Part shown: positions 1 through 11,409 of the stretch, in pieces
How positions within the stretch are numbered: the stretch's first letter is position 1
Layout of the letters: every line of letters begins with the position of its first letter
NCBI GenBank assembly: GCA_036346405.1
Contig: CM070562.1
Location: 111,016,412-111,080,411, forward strand
Length of the DNA stretch: 64,000 nt
Direction: 5' to 3'
Source of the DNA: Phyllostachys edulis
Taxonomy: Eukaryota; Streptophyta; Magnoliopsida; Poales; Poaceae
The notes under the pieces: generated by a model
The model's input: only the letters and a program-made list of their open reading frames with translations
The model's database searches: none
Told to the model about the DNA's origin: nothing
Program-made: the position numbers and the translations under genes

Positions 1-720
1 GACTCAGGGGATTATGGGTGTCGTTCCACAGTCGTTCGATCGCTTTGCATGGTTCAGATCGATCCGAAAGTCTCCTTGTAGCGCCCTCTCCTTCGATCGG
101 GTTCTCGTGGCGGGTGGAAGCCTCCCGAGGCTTGTGATCCCTTCCCCTCCTTCCACTCCGTCCCCGTTGCCGCTACTCTTCTTCTGCCCCGCCACTCCCT
201 CTTCCCCTGCGCCGTCGCCATTTGCTTCCCTCTCCGCACTACCGCCTCTTCCTTCCTCGTGACACGGACTCCTCGTCCCTCGACTCCTTCCCGCCGCCAT
301 CTACTCTTGCCGCCCCCATGCTGCCTTCCTAGCCGTCTCCTCACCCGCCATGGCTACCCCCGTTGCTTCGTCCTCCCTGCTACAGGGCCAAACCCGTCGT
401 CGCCCTACGTTAGATCGGGACCGCTGCTGCCTCCCTCCTCGCCCCCCCCCCCTCGTTCCCTTCCTCTCCCTCCTCCGCCGCCCCTCTCTGCTAGCTCCGT
501 CGCTCCCTCTCTCTTCCTCCTCAGTCGCCGCCTCAGCGCATCCCCTCCCGTCCATACCCTCGTGTTCCTCGGTCGAGATCTCCATTTGGTTTGGGTGTGA
601 TTGGAGTCGCTGGGGCAGTAAGGTAGGTTGAGGATTGGGAATTTATGTCGTTTTTTTTTGTTGCGAGCATTTGGAGTTCTCATGGGATCTGCGGGCGCGT
701 GTGGATTCTGTTGCAAGGGT
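1..720 (+). other. CT-rich leader, possible non-coding first exon
   Basis: Strongly pyrimidine-rich sequence up to about 590, as in long 5' leaders of grass genes. A plausible splice donor (AAG|GTAGGTTG) lies near 619-626. The open frames here are low-complexity Pro/Ser/Arg-rich translations in several overlapping frames and match no family I know, so I do not call protein. It may be the 5' untranslated exon of the response-regulator-like gene further right, or of another gene. Nothing else is recognisable up to about 960. A short stretch at 985-1100 could be a degenerate receiver-domain start, but this is too weak to call. Confidence 0.3.
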
Positions 721-1159
721 GGCGCTAAGGTGGTTGCCTTGGATTTTAATTTTAGTATTTGACATGTTGTTTGGATGTTTTTGTTGGGATAATTAGGTGT
801 TGTTCCACTCCTTACTAAGCAAATTGTTTAATTGTTCTTGCGGTGGACTGTTGATGGTGTTGACTTTGGGTAATCTGTTTTGGAAGATGTTTTGAACGAG
901 TGCATTTATGTTAACGCGTTACTGGAAATGGAAGCACTGCTTTTTACTGATGGATGAATTATCTGGCCAACCCCGTTGATCTTTTATCATCCACTCTCCG
1001 CCAACGTTTTGAGAAACGATTCAGTGTCCTACACATATCCAATATGATACTTGCTGTTGGGAGTATCATCGTCCATGACACCTTGCAACATGTGTAAGTT
1101 TTCTTTTAACTATAGTATTTATTGCTGCTTTTAAGTGCCACCTTTAACAATGTGTGTCG

Positions 1160-3690
1160 TGGAAAAAAGACCAGACAGTAGAGTGAAGGGGACCCTTGGC
1201 TTCTAAGTGAGGGGCCGAAGAGTCCCAAGAGTGGGATTTCAGCTGAAAATGTACTTGTATTTAATTGTCAGAAAATGCTTTTCCCCCCCTCCCCCAATGA
1301 TAGGGGGAGGAGGCTATTTATAGCCTCCCCTGCTGGGTACATGAAGTTACATACATACCCCTATGAAAGTACAACTACCCTAGGGGTAGCAGGGGCTTTT
1401 CCTAGCCTAAAGGTAGACCCCACATGGTAGACTCACTGGACTGGTCTCATCTTGACAGTGAGCTTGGTCCACCTTTGTTGCACTTTGTCGATGGTTGCGA
1501 GGCCTTCCAGGGGCCTTTTTCGAGGGCATGGGGCCCTCAGGGACATCCTTGGAGCCGGCCTTGGGGGCCCTCAGGAACCCTTCAGAGGCTTCGGAAGTAC
1601 CTTTGGGGCCTTCGGGGCCCCTCTGGAGGTCGCCTTTGGTCTTTGCCGGAGCCTTGAAAGCATCTTGGGGACTTGAGGCCCTTCGAGAGGCTCTCGGTCG
1701 CCGAGCCCCTAAAAGCACCTTCTTGGGGTCCTTGGGACCCTTTGTCGTCTTGCTTTGTCTTGAGTGGGGCTAGTGGGCGCCCTACGACAAGCCCTCGCGA
1801 TCGAGGTCTGCCATGCCATGGCAAAACCGCCGTTCTCCCGAGGTCGAGCACACCGCCCCGGGCTTAGCGGCGTATCTTTGGAAAAACGGCGAAGATGGGT
1901 TCTTGGTGGTGTTCATCGGCTCTCGGTTTCGTGCGCCATGGGGTGTTCTTGCGGCTGGGTTGTTGTGGGCCATAAATGGCGCCGCTGTTTCTCTTGGGAC
2001 TCCACGCGTCGACCTTTGGGCTTTATGCTGGTTTAATGAATGGCAGGCGTGCTGCAGGGTTTGTGCACGTGGTGCGCGCGGATTGGCGTGCGGCGCTTTG
2101 TTTCCAACCCGCGGGTTTCGCCCGCCTATATATATGCACCCCGCTCCCCCCTTTTGGTGTTCATTTCCAGTTTTCCAGCCCATCCTGCTTTACGCTTTGT
2201 TCCTGCTGCGGTGCTTCGCTTTTCTGGTGAGGGCCTATCTTACTGTTTCGAGCATGTCAAAGTGTGCGAAGGAGAGTGCGGGGGAGGCGATGTACACGAG
2301 CGAGTTGGGGAGGTCCACCGTGACCGATCTTGTCCTCGACACTCTTGTCGACGAGGGCAAGTTGGAGAGCCTTGAAAAGGTCCGCTCTGGCAAGAGACCA
2401 CCGGCGCCTCGTCGCGACGACGGCGGTGGTCTTCGTTGCCTTCTTTGACGCCGCCTCCGTTTGCCATCGTCGCCTTTACCGTTAAGGACGCGCTTCGTCA
2501 GACGGGGGTGGAGTTAGGCGAATCGACGCCAACTCCATCGTGAAGTTGGGGGTCTTCGAATGGATGCTTCGGGTGGCCGGAGCCAGTGGCGAAAAGCATC
2601 TGTTTGCCCATCTTCACGATGGGCGCTGCCAGCCGAAGAAGAAGAAGAACACCAGCGAGACGCTAAACTTTGGCAGCGTAAACTTCGGTAGGGACCCGGT
2701 GCGGATGTACCTTCCTACCCGACGGCGGCAGAATCACGGGACATTGATCGGACTCGACGGTGGTTCTACCGCAAGTCGCCTGGGAGGATGGTCTCAGAAT
2801 CTCGGGGTGGCCGTCGACTCATCGCCCGGCCAGAGATTGATCTCGATCTTGAGGAAGAGGCCCTCCCGGCTTCTATTGGACGTCACGAAGCGCCTCTCCA
2901 CCCAAGACCTGGTGGAGGAGTTCTGTGCCTTCGGGATCTGGCCTCTGGCCCAAGATTGGAGCGTGGAGATCAGAGGTTTGAAGATCGGGCGCCCAATCCT
3001 CGCTGTGAAGGGACGCAGGGTGCGGATCTCGGCGCCTTTTCTTTTCTCCGTTTCGGTATGCGTTGCTCGTTTTTGGCATGGCCTCTCACGGTTGTATCGA
3101 TGATGGTTTCGCAGACTTACCCATTACCGAAGCCACTCGCGCGGCGAAGGTGCTTCTGGGTCCTTACACAGGCGAGGAGCATTCAAAGCGCGTCACCGTG
3201 GTGCGGGAGAGTCGGCTTAACCGGGCGTACGCTCCGTCGGTTCGCCTTACCCATTACCGAAGCCACTCGCGCGGCGAAGGTGCTTCTGGGTCCTTACACA
3301 GGCGAGGAGCATTCAAAGCGCGTCACCGTGGTGCGGGAGAGTCGGCTTAACCGAGCGTACGCTCCGTCGGTTCGCCTTTTCGAGCGTCCGGACCCGGACG
3401 CCGGAAAAAGGAAACACGCTCGTGCCACCGAGGTTGGTGGGCCAAAGCCGATTGCAGCGGTGCCGCTCCTCGTGACACAAACAGCCCTGCGGAAGTGGCG
3501 GAGGACGCGAACCGGCCTGCCAAGAAGTTGGCAGGGGCCATGGAACAGGTGGAATCCTCCGCCTTGAGAGGCTCCTCGTCTAGCGAGCGCGTTGACTCAG
3601 CCGATGAGGACGCGTCGGGGGATGCCACAGGGCGCCCCGCGGCGGAGGTGGCCAAGGCAACGAGTCCTATCAGCTCCGCCTGTGAATTTT
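1160..3690 (+). mobile_element. Fragment of a Gypsy-type (Transposase_28-like) retroelement
   Basis: A GC-rich block that differs in composition from the AT-rich DNA on both sides. The left part resembles an LTR or leader, with a TATATATA box near 2131 followed by a leader and an ATG at 2254. The broken frames that follow (about 2254-3680) read like the protein that Pfam calls 'putative gypsy type transposon' (PF04195) in grasses: a segment around 2530-2720 with the family-like phrases NSIVKLGVFEWMLRVAG and CQPKKKKNTSETLNFGSVNF, then a charged, Arg-rich tail. Several frame changes and stops show it is dead. No LTR pair or target duplication was found, so the borders are approximate. It separates the CT-rich leader from the response-regulator exons. 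The family assignment is from memory of motif text. Confidence 0.5.
3117..3376 (+). repeat. Tandem duplication, 130 bp x 2
   Basis: Positions 3117-3246 are repeated at 3247-3376 with one visible difference (GGGCGTAC versus GAGCGTAC). The repeat lies in the coding-like part of the Gypsy fragment. The unit is 130 bp, not a multiple of three, so the duplication shifts the frame. The near identity suggests that it is young. Confidence 0.9.
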
Positions 3691-3859
3691 GTTAGTACAT
3701 AATGATAGCAAGGCTGAAAAAACAAATATCAGGTCAGCCTTTCGCTGCTGCTATAAATTTTCGTCGTGAGCTCCTTCAGATTAATTAGTTGACTAGCGTA
3801 AAAACCTTCAAATGATTAGTGAGTAGATATATTTCTTGCTAATTTTATTATCTCCAATT

Positions 3860-5228
3860 CTTCTATATCCAGTCATCCCGTTTTAATTTCTCTTTTATCT
3901 GACAATTTTTTTATTCTGAAAATGATTATGCTAATAAATCTTGCATTTGAACTGGCGATGTCAACTAAAACAACAGTATACACAGTGAAGAGCTGTGTTG
4001 AACTTCGTGCACGGTTTTTGCTGAAGAAGCCTCTTGATGTTGAAACCAGGAATAATATATGGTAACATCTCGATCTAAAAGTTCTAAGGATAGAGAAGAT
4101 CAACCATTTATTTCTAGGTTGCAATTAGTGTTCTCATGAATTTATTTACTTTTAATACCTGATAGAAAAAAACTGATATAATGTAGTTCCATCTCGGCTC
4201 AAACATCCCACTTTTGTGTGAATGTCATTCACAATTTGTGCAAGTTTGATTACAAATATGTTAGACGTTATTTATCTAGATTTGCCATGAATATATTGTA
4301 TTTGCGTATTTCTTTCAAATATACTTTTACAATGATAGAATTTGATAACTTTGACTATTAACATATTGTAGCAACTTTTAGTGCTGAAGCATACATTTCA
4401 AACACTACCAAGTAAAAAAAAAGCCATATCTTTTTTTAGATATCATGAAGTAACAAGTAAGAACCGCGGGAATGAATTGCTATGTTGTATCCATATGTAC
4501 GTAGGTATTGGAGATGAAACCTATGATGGACAAGAGATTGGGAACTGCGAAGTACACCAGAAGGATGGTACTAAAAAGAGAACTTTTCTCTTTTGGACTC
4601 CATATACGCAGAGGAAGTTTTTGCATGCTCTTAAAACACTTGGAGAAGGTTAATATCATTTTTTTTGTTCAAATAATTTAACTATTGGATTAACTTTTGG
4701 ATTTCAGATAGGTACAAAATTACACATGTCGATTATTTCAGATGCTAGGCCTAAGAAGATAGACATGATCATGAACGTAGATGTGATTGATCGCAAACAT
4801 ATTGCCTCTCATCTGCAGGTATGTGTGTCGTATATATTTATTGATTACACTAGAGTATGGATAGAAGATATGTGCATGAAATTCATTACATACACATCAA
4901 ACCACAATGCAGCTGCAGTTAGAATGGTTGCTTCAGCCTGCATGCTTTCTGATCGTTCTCTATTTGTGCCTACGTTTCTCCGCTTATAAGAGCATGAGCA
5001 TGAGCTTTGGGTGATATTGGCCTTTTGAATTAGGAATATATGACGACCTAAAACTATGATGTTCAATTTGTAGTTTTGTAATGTTTTGTGCAGCCTATTG
5101 GTGTTCACCGCGTCCCCTCATCATGTTTTCTTAAGTGCTTAATCAGATTTTACCTGTTTTCGTAGGTACGTAAAAAATACAGACAGGCTTCTCTTCATTT
5201 CAACAACTCAAGGTTTAAGCATCAGTAG
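3860..5228 (+). pseudogene. Type-B-like response regulator (receiver end plus GARP domain), probably degenerate
   Basis: Type-B response regulators are nuclear transcription factors of the cytokinin two-component pathway, with a phospho-receiver followed by a GARP (Myb-like) DNA-binding domain. Positions about 3900-4061 encode the end of a receiver (ARFLLKKPLDVETRNNIW, containing the conserved Lys-Pro) up to a donor at 4062. A second exon, to 4648, ends in FLFWTPYTQRKFLHALKTLG. Exon 4742-4818 gives the core (MNV...DRKHIASHLQ), and exon 5166-5228 gives VRKKYRQ and stops soon after (TAG 5226-5228). Phases agree across the last two introns. No clean acceptor joins the receiver exon to the GARP exon, the phospho-acceptor part of the receiver was not found, and a transposon block lies upstream. 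Grasses carry divergent lineage-specific type-B-like genes, so a working diverged gene remains possible. Confidence 0.6.
4742..4818 (+). CDS. GARP DNA-binding core exon of the response-regulator-like gene
   Basis: A 77-nt exon with acceptor TTTCAG at 4736-4741 and donor CAG|GTATGT at 4818/4819. With one base from the previous exon it encodes DARPKKIDMIMNVDVIDRKH and then IASHLQ. The SHLQ tetrapeptide and the MNV helix are the signature of GARP domains in type-B ARRs, GLKs and PHRs. The preceding WTPYTQRKFLHAL fits the first helix of the same domain. This is the strongest evidence for the gene's family. Confidence 0.7.
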
Positions 5229-7267
5229 TATGGAGCCGACGAACAAATTATTTGATCACGAACTTGCCGGTGAATTGTTATGTCATGCGGTCAAACCTAG
5301 CCCATTTGCATGCTCCTTATTGTTTTAATTAGCCAAGCTAATCTATTAACAGAAGAAGAAGAAAAAAACACATTGTTTCCACTTAGTTATGCACAAAAAA
5401 GATGTAGCCTTTAGGTCAAGCATAGGGTTAAAGTTACTATAATACACTTATTGTCGTTCCTTTTGCTTATCTATTTTCGTGTATACTCTTTTCTAGAGTT
5501 TCTTTTGCTGTTTTTGAACAAAATTATTTGATTTTCATAGCGTCATAATGCTTCGATGCACATTTTGTTTGCAGATGTTAATGATAGATAAAATATTACT
5601 CTCCTTATGGTATATACAATGTTTTCTTATGCCAGTGTATTGCTATGTTTCCCAAACAAAACACTAGGAAATAGATGAGGTTGCAAAATAAACTTCCCAT
5701 TCAGTCAAACGCTTTTTGCTATGTTGTACTTATGTGGGTGCTAATTCAAGAATTGTCAATGTAATAGCCAGTTTGCTTAAATCTATTTCTAATGTGTTAC
5801 ATCTTCTTTCGGATTGAACAAAGCATTATCAGGGGAGAAAACTCATTTGATGTCAGATTGGAAAGATTGTTTATAGGCCCATAAGTGCATCACAGGTTTG
5901 AATTTTATTCTTTCCCAACATATATTTCGTTGGATGGTGTTTTACCTGTATTTTGTTTCTAGGAGAAAGGAAGCAAATTTTCTTGATATCAAAGATAGTT
6001 AAGACAAAAAGGCTTTCACTTATACTAGCCTCTCAATATTAGATGATTATTTTACGCTTTTCCAAGAAAACTATTTCTTTATGTTTCTAAAAAAAACTTT
6101 CATAAACTTCGCACTCTTCCATCCTCAAGTTTCCTAGACAAATGGAAGTCATGTTCACACTTGCACAAGATAGGAATCACCGAGAGTTCCTCATTGCGTT
6201 AACAGAAGAGAAATTTGAGGGGCTGCCATTGTGTCATGATATAACTTATGTTTTCTGGTTTTTGTAATCAAGTACAAAACTGACTAAATCCATAATAATT
6301 TTTAAAACTAAACCAAGGGATATGTAACTGATTTCTTTGTAAATGATAAACATGTTGAAAATAAGATTTGTTCTGTTCAATCCAAATAAGCATCTACACC
6401 GCAATAACGCTGAAATCTACGGCACGCTACGTGAAATCTACGGTGTGGCGTAGCGCACACTTTCATCCTATTTTGATATATACCACTTCAAAACACCGGA
6501 TTTAGGAGAATGCCAGTCAGATTCAAGAAATTGATCAAATCACAAATGCCAATCGGTTTCTTGTTTGCTTTGCACAATGCCATTTTCTTTTATTTTACCC
6601 CATTTAACATCTATTTCTTCCCTCTCCCTCTTTAACTTTTTTAGAAGGGGACAATAAAGGAGACCCCTACTGTACTTTTTCCCATTTTTCCTCAAAAGAA
6701 AAAAGCATTTAACAAAGAAAACATTATTCTAGATGGCATTTTATCAATTTCCGTAAACCCAAGTGGTATTGTCCTAAATATAGTGTTTTGAAGTAGTGTA
6801 CATCTAGTTTTGCCTTAAAAGACAGGAATGTGCCCTTTGCACAAATCATACCATATTTTTTTCGTACCATAAAATGCAAATTGGGATGATGAGTGTTCAT
6901 TGGATCAGTCCAGATTGAAACGTAACCCCACCCACCACCTACAACTCAGCTCAAGGCATGGCTCATTTTTATGGCCGCCTCCATCCATGACATCATCTTC
7001 CTCGGTCCCGGGCATCGTGTTGGCCAGCGATGTGGAGTGAAGCTCTTGAGTGGAGAATTGGAGATGTGGCGTTCATGAGGGCTAGTCCAATTTCACGAGG
7101 GCTAGTCCAATTGCATTACACAAACGAGTGGAAGGGAGTTGCTACTGTACCGCGTAGTCATCTGGGTACCCACAAATGGGCCACACACATGCACATACTT
7201 GTACAATGAGAGTTGGTGTGCTCATGGTAAAAAAGAAGAAGATGGTTGACGCTCTGATACCATTTTA
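5229..7267. other. AT-rich intergenic DNA, no gene seen
   Basis: About 2 kb without a credible coding exon. The first part may be the 3' UTR of the response-regulator-like gene. Near 6400-6450 there is a small imperfect repeat (two copies of GAAATCTACGG, and CGCTACG/CGTAGCG that could pair). At about 7250-7264 the string GCTCTGATACCA, the complement of a tRNA-Met primer-binding site, lies just left of an LTR-like block. Nothing else is supportable. Confidence 0.6.
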
Positions 7268-9562
7268 TGACACCCCTAGGCCCAATTGTGGTGCAACCGT
7301 ACGACCCACGTGGAGTGGGAATACAGTCCCATTATAGTATCCCAAAACACAATAGAGAAAGAATTAAAAGATTTAGTGGGGCTTTTCGCAAAGGTTGGAA
7401 AACCTGGGCCGTGGGCTCTCTGCCCACGGCACCTTAGCCCAAGGTGGGCTAGTGCCATAAAGGAGTCAGGGGAGCGGCAGCCCCAAACCCTAGTCATCCC
7501 TTGCCATCTCCCTAGCCGTTAGTGCCTTGCTCCTTGCTGTCGACGCCGAACCGCTTCCCCTCTGTCGTTGCTTGCGCGTGTGCGTGTGTCCTCTGCTGCT
7601 AGTTTTCATGCACATGTGCTACTAGCTAGCATTGCATGCATGCATCCATCCATCTATTGATTGCATGAAGCTCTGCTGCCTTCATGTGATTGCTGCTGCT
7701 TGTACTGCCGAGTCAAGGGAAAAGCAAGTCAAGAAAGAGGAAGGAAGGAGGGAAGGGAAGGGAAGAAGGAGGAAGGGAGGAAGAGAAGGGTTTTGCGCGG
7801 GGTTCGTGATCAACATCTTGTTCTTCAAGGGTAATCCCTGATAATCCCTTGGTTGCCATGGATTAGTCGCTATTAATTTTATAGGTCGTTTTGATTAGGG
7901 GAAAGTTGGTTTTCAATCTGCCTAAGTTCGTCAAGGTTAGGTGCAGAACCTTGCAGGGGTCATTAGGGATATTTAGAATCGGATTCAGAGGTCAGTCTAA
8001 TAAGATAAAAGTTAGAAAATTTTATTAGCTTTCTAGGAAGGTGTGGAACATTATAATCGAAGTAGCGAACGAAAAGATAAAGCCTCATAAAGGTTGCTGT
8101 CCAGATTCTAAACATAGCTGGCAGACGTCATGAAGATGGGTTGGTTTCATGTAGTAGATGGTAAGATTAAATATTAGTGTTAACTTGAATAATGTAGGAA
8201 ATCTTGTGTAGTTTTCAAAACTCATATTGTTCTTATATTTTTAAGCTTTAGAGTTAAAGATATAAAATCGTGAAACATATTGTTCTGACAGATTCTGGAA
8301 CGGTCTTCGGGTAAAGAAATAGGGTAGAAACGGTAGAGTCAGGGGTTCATCATAACTAGGAAATTGTAGGTTGTTTCTTGAAGATTCCAGAAAGTCTTGG
8401 ATGGGGAAATGTGGAGTTCGGATGAATAAGTTAGGGTTGTTTTACTGCGAGGACAACAAGTAGTGTGTCCGAAAGTTTTAGGTTAATTGGGTCGGTTTGG
8501 CGCAAACGTGTTAGGACGAATAGAATAAAGTGTTGGTGCTGTAATATTATGATTTTTGAGATGTGTTTTGGATTGTTTGTCCAGGAAGTGCGGTCTCTTG
8601 TGCTTTGTCGCCGCTTCGATATCCAGCTTCACAGAGATACAAAGGCAAGCACATGGTAGACAGTGTTCATTGGTTGATCACTGTATTTCTTTACCACTCA
8701 TTATCATTATATTGTTTGTGCTTTTATGGATTTATTTCATATTGTTGGATATGAGAATGTTGGATGATGGTAATAATGATGAATCCATAAATAGTTGTGC
8801 ATTTATAAACATCATTGCATACGAGAAGGTGATCATGATGATCACAACTCCATGGGAGTAAAGAAGGTCACCGATTATTGAGGAGGACGGACTTGGGAGT
8901 GAACATTGTCATGAGTATTCACTCGCGCTATACCGGTATACGCGAAAGAAGTGCATATGGACATGTAGTATTGAGATGCATTGAATGAAAAGTATTTGAT
9001 AATTGTGTGTGAGAATAAAGAGAAGGGAATTGAACGATTGAGTATGAAAATAAAGAGAATAGAACAATTGATGTTGATGATGATATTGTTTACTGCTGAT
9101 TACGCTTTGCTCATTGTTTATTAATGTGCTTGCTGAGTCGTGGACTCACCCTTACTCTATTGTTGTTTTAAGTGACTGTTGACGACGTCGCTCATAGGAA
9201 GGGCTAGCACACACTTGCATTCATGTCATTTACTCAATTACAAAGAACTATTGATCATGAGACGGTTTAATTAGTGTGATAAATTATAATTATGAATGGA
9301 TATCATTGCTTAGCCTTAGTTGATTATTCAATAAATAGATTTGATTGGTTTGGTTTTGTGTTGAGCTTGGTTTAATAATTTGATATGCTTCCTATGAATT
9401 ATTTATCATTGATTTCGTTATTGCTAGCCTTGAGTTATTACGACCCGTATGCAGGTTTTATATTTGTTATGCTTGCTGTAATTTAGTGATAATTATTGCT
9501 AAAATTGATAGATAGGTTAGTTTAGTGGCATTTTGGGCTCAGTGTTGAGCCGGAGTGTTACA
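7268..9562 (+). mobile_element. LTR-like block, probably a Gypsy solo LTR
   Basis: Begins TGACACCCCTAGG and ends GGAGTGTTACA, giving the TG...CA ends of an LTR. On the + strand it has a TATA-like CCATAAAGG near 7452 followed by AAACCCTAG. Near 9130-9160 it carries GAGTCGTGGACTCACCCTTAC, which resembles a motif seen in sense orientation in the Gypsy solo LTR at 26.6-44.2 kb; the 3' end also resembles that LTR's end. There is no coding capacity. The flanks (TTTTA and CCCAC) are not a target duplication. The left flank holds a primer-binding-site complement in the opposite orientation, so orientation and exact borders are open. Confidence 0.45.
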
Positions 9563-10398
9563 CCCACATTGGAAATATAAAGTGAGCTGTACTAGCGTAA
9601 AATGTTTGTGTCCAAATACAGCATATCCAAGTTAACCCGTTTACACGAAGTAAGGATGACAGTGTAAACCGGGTGCTATGTATGGACGGTCCCATCCTAC
9701 ATGGGGGCTAGTCATTGGGCGAATTTTGGATCCAAGGTGTTACAAATGGCTGAAGTTGTGGAGTCGGAGTCAAAAAGAGGATTCCTCACTCTTTCTCTCA
9801 CGAAAAAACCGTGTACGGGACTCTCTTCTAGTTGATTGCAACTAAACTCAGCTCAACGGATCACCAGCTAAAACCCCTAAATGACCTCTCAGTGATAGAG
9901 GAGATTGCATATGACCTCTCGGTCATAGAGGAGATTGCATAGACACTCGGGAACCCCTAGAAGCAACCATCCCACCCCCCCCCCTCCTGTACATGGATAG
10001 ATACATATTTGTAACTAGAAGTTGTATGTGCCATAGCCACAACTAAACAATGAAGTGCCAAATCTTGAAACGCGAAAGATCGATTTGTTCTGTACGTCCT
10101 GGCCCAATCGATCCGCCAGGAACAGGAAGGTTGCGGTGGCCAACGGAATGATAGGACCGAAATAGTTCACTACCATCCCCTTACAGCCTGCTTGCAACAG
10201 TAAAAAAAGAGGCCCAAATGGTCGTTGGATGTCCTCTCGTCCGTCGGAACATCGCATGTAAGTCCTTTTTCTTTCAGTGAAGCAAGGGAGAAATGCTCAA
10301 CATTTGCAGCAGCCACTCCTTAATACTTAGCTGTCAGTCTAGTTAATATGAGAACTCTTCCGGAAAAAGAGAGAGAGTGAATTTGAGACCTCCTTTCT
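9563..10398. other. Intergenic spacer, no gene identified
   Basis: Mixed sequence with no recognised gene. An 80-codon frame on the - strand (10015-10257) has hydrophobic stretches but matched no family I recognise and is not called. A 30-bp tandem duplication lies at 9881-9940. Confidence 0.5.
9881..9940 (+). repeat. Tandem duplication, 30 bp x 2
   Basis: The unit starting ATGACCTCTC at 9881 is repeated from 9911 with two substitutions. It is a simple local duplication with no evident function. Confidence 0.85.
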
Positions 10399-10599
10399 TT
10401 AGGCCTTGTTTGGATCATGAGTTTTGTGAAAACTAGTTATCCCAAAACCGTTTTTTGCACCGTTTTAGAAATACTCTATTTGGATTGGGTAACTAACTCT
10501 GAAGATAAGTAAAACTGGTTTCTCATAAGTCCAATATATTAAGTTTTCCCCAAAACGAGAGCTGGTTGTTTTTTAGAAAACCAGTTTTACATACGCATG

Positions 10600-10996
10600 T
10601 TCTCAGCACCAACAAACTCTACAGCCTCCTGCTCTACATAATCCTACCCGTGCTGGTCCTGTACGTGGTTGCCCTCGCCGTGTCCCCGTTCTACTCCGGC
10701 TCGTGCCCGCCGGACGGCAACGCCAATGCGGTTGCTCATCTCGCGGCTGCCGCGGATGGCAAGCGCTGATGCAGCTTTCGCCGCCGGTGGCGCGGCCGAA
10801 ATCGATGCCATCTGCGGACGCCGCGCCCACCGGGCTTCGCCACATTGTGCTCGGCATTGGCGCGTCGTCGTCGCTGTGGACGAGCCGGAGGGAGTACATC
10901 AAAGTGTGGTGGCGGGCGGGGCAGATGCGCGGGTTCGTGTGACTGGACAAGCCGGTGGCGGAGTTCTACTCCAAGAACGCGTCCACAGGGCTGACG
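10600..10996 (+). pseudogene. Captured DUF604 (fringe-like glycosyltransferase) fragment
   Basis: In one frame the N-terminal part reads as a membrane anchor (SLLLYIILPVLVLYVVALAV near 10617-10680). In a second frame, to 10942, it reads PTGLRHIVLGIGASSSLW, then REYIKVWWRAGQMRGFV, the start of the conserved region of plant DUF604 proteins (predicted Golgi glycosyltransferases). A TGA replaces the expected Trp after RGFV, and the same frame continues LDKPVAEFYSKNASTGL. The frame change and the stop make it non-functional. Homology ends near 10997, where sequence from the other captured gene begins. Confidence 0.65.
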
Positions 10997-11409
10997 TTCT
11001 TGTTGGTGTCGCTGACGCCACCGCTGCTCCTCCCGCTGCCGTAGCCACTCTTGTTGGCCAAGCTCATCGACCGGAAGGAGTTGACGTCGCTGGACGTTGG
11101 CACGCTGCCCCATTGATCGTCCTCGGTTGTCGTCGTCGTGGTCGTCGCGGGTGACCTGGAACTGCCGTAGGAGTTGCCATGCTCTCTGGGGAGGACAGAG
11201 CGCACGAAGGATGGGAGTTCAGCTGCTACATCGCCACCAGCAGAGGCTGCTGATGCCCGGACTTGCTCGAAGAAGAGGACCTGCACGACCACTCGCAATG
11301 GAAGTCGCTCATTCTGTACAGCGTGCATGCTCGCGTCGAAGGACAGCTTCTTGCAGTCCATCAGTCCGCATAGCCTCTTCTTCTCACTCTTTGATAGGCT
11401 CGGATGCTC
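10966..11409 (-). pseudogene. Captured NPH3-domain (BTB/NPH3 family) 3' fragment
   Basis: Read on the - strand, an intron acceptor (TGTACAG at 11410-11416) is followed by EHPSLSKSEKKRLCGLMDCK, then KLSFDASMHAVQNERLPLRV and VVQVLFFEQVR. This is the C-terminal part of the NPH3 domain of BTB/NPH3 phototropin-signalling adaptors (NPH3, RPT2 and relatives). A low-complexity tail with several Thr runs and a short C-terminus ends at a stop at 10966-10968. The frame is open over the whole fragment. The BTB domain and most of NPH3 are absent. The retained acceptor and upstream intron-like DNA indicate capture from genomic DNA, not from mRNA. Confidence 0.75.

Noticed and set aside
4..716. Several overlapping ORFs of about 80-110 codons on both strands
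   Set aside because: All are low-complexity translations of CT-rich DNA with overlapping frames and no family motif.
1407..2448. ORFs in the left part of the Gypsy fragment (for example 1813-2448)
   Set aside because: They span LTR- or leader-like sequence and mutually overlap. Only the text from about 2254 onward resembles a known transposon protein.
10015..10257. 80-codon - strand ORF with hydrophobic segments
   Set aside because: No recognisable family, no splice context and no conserved motif. Too short to support a gene.
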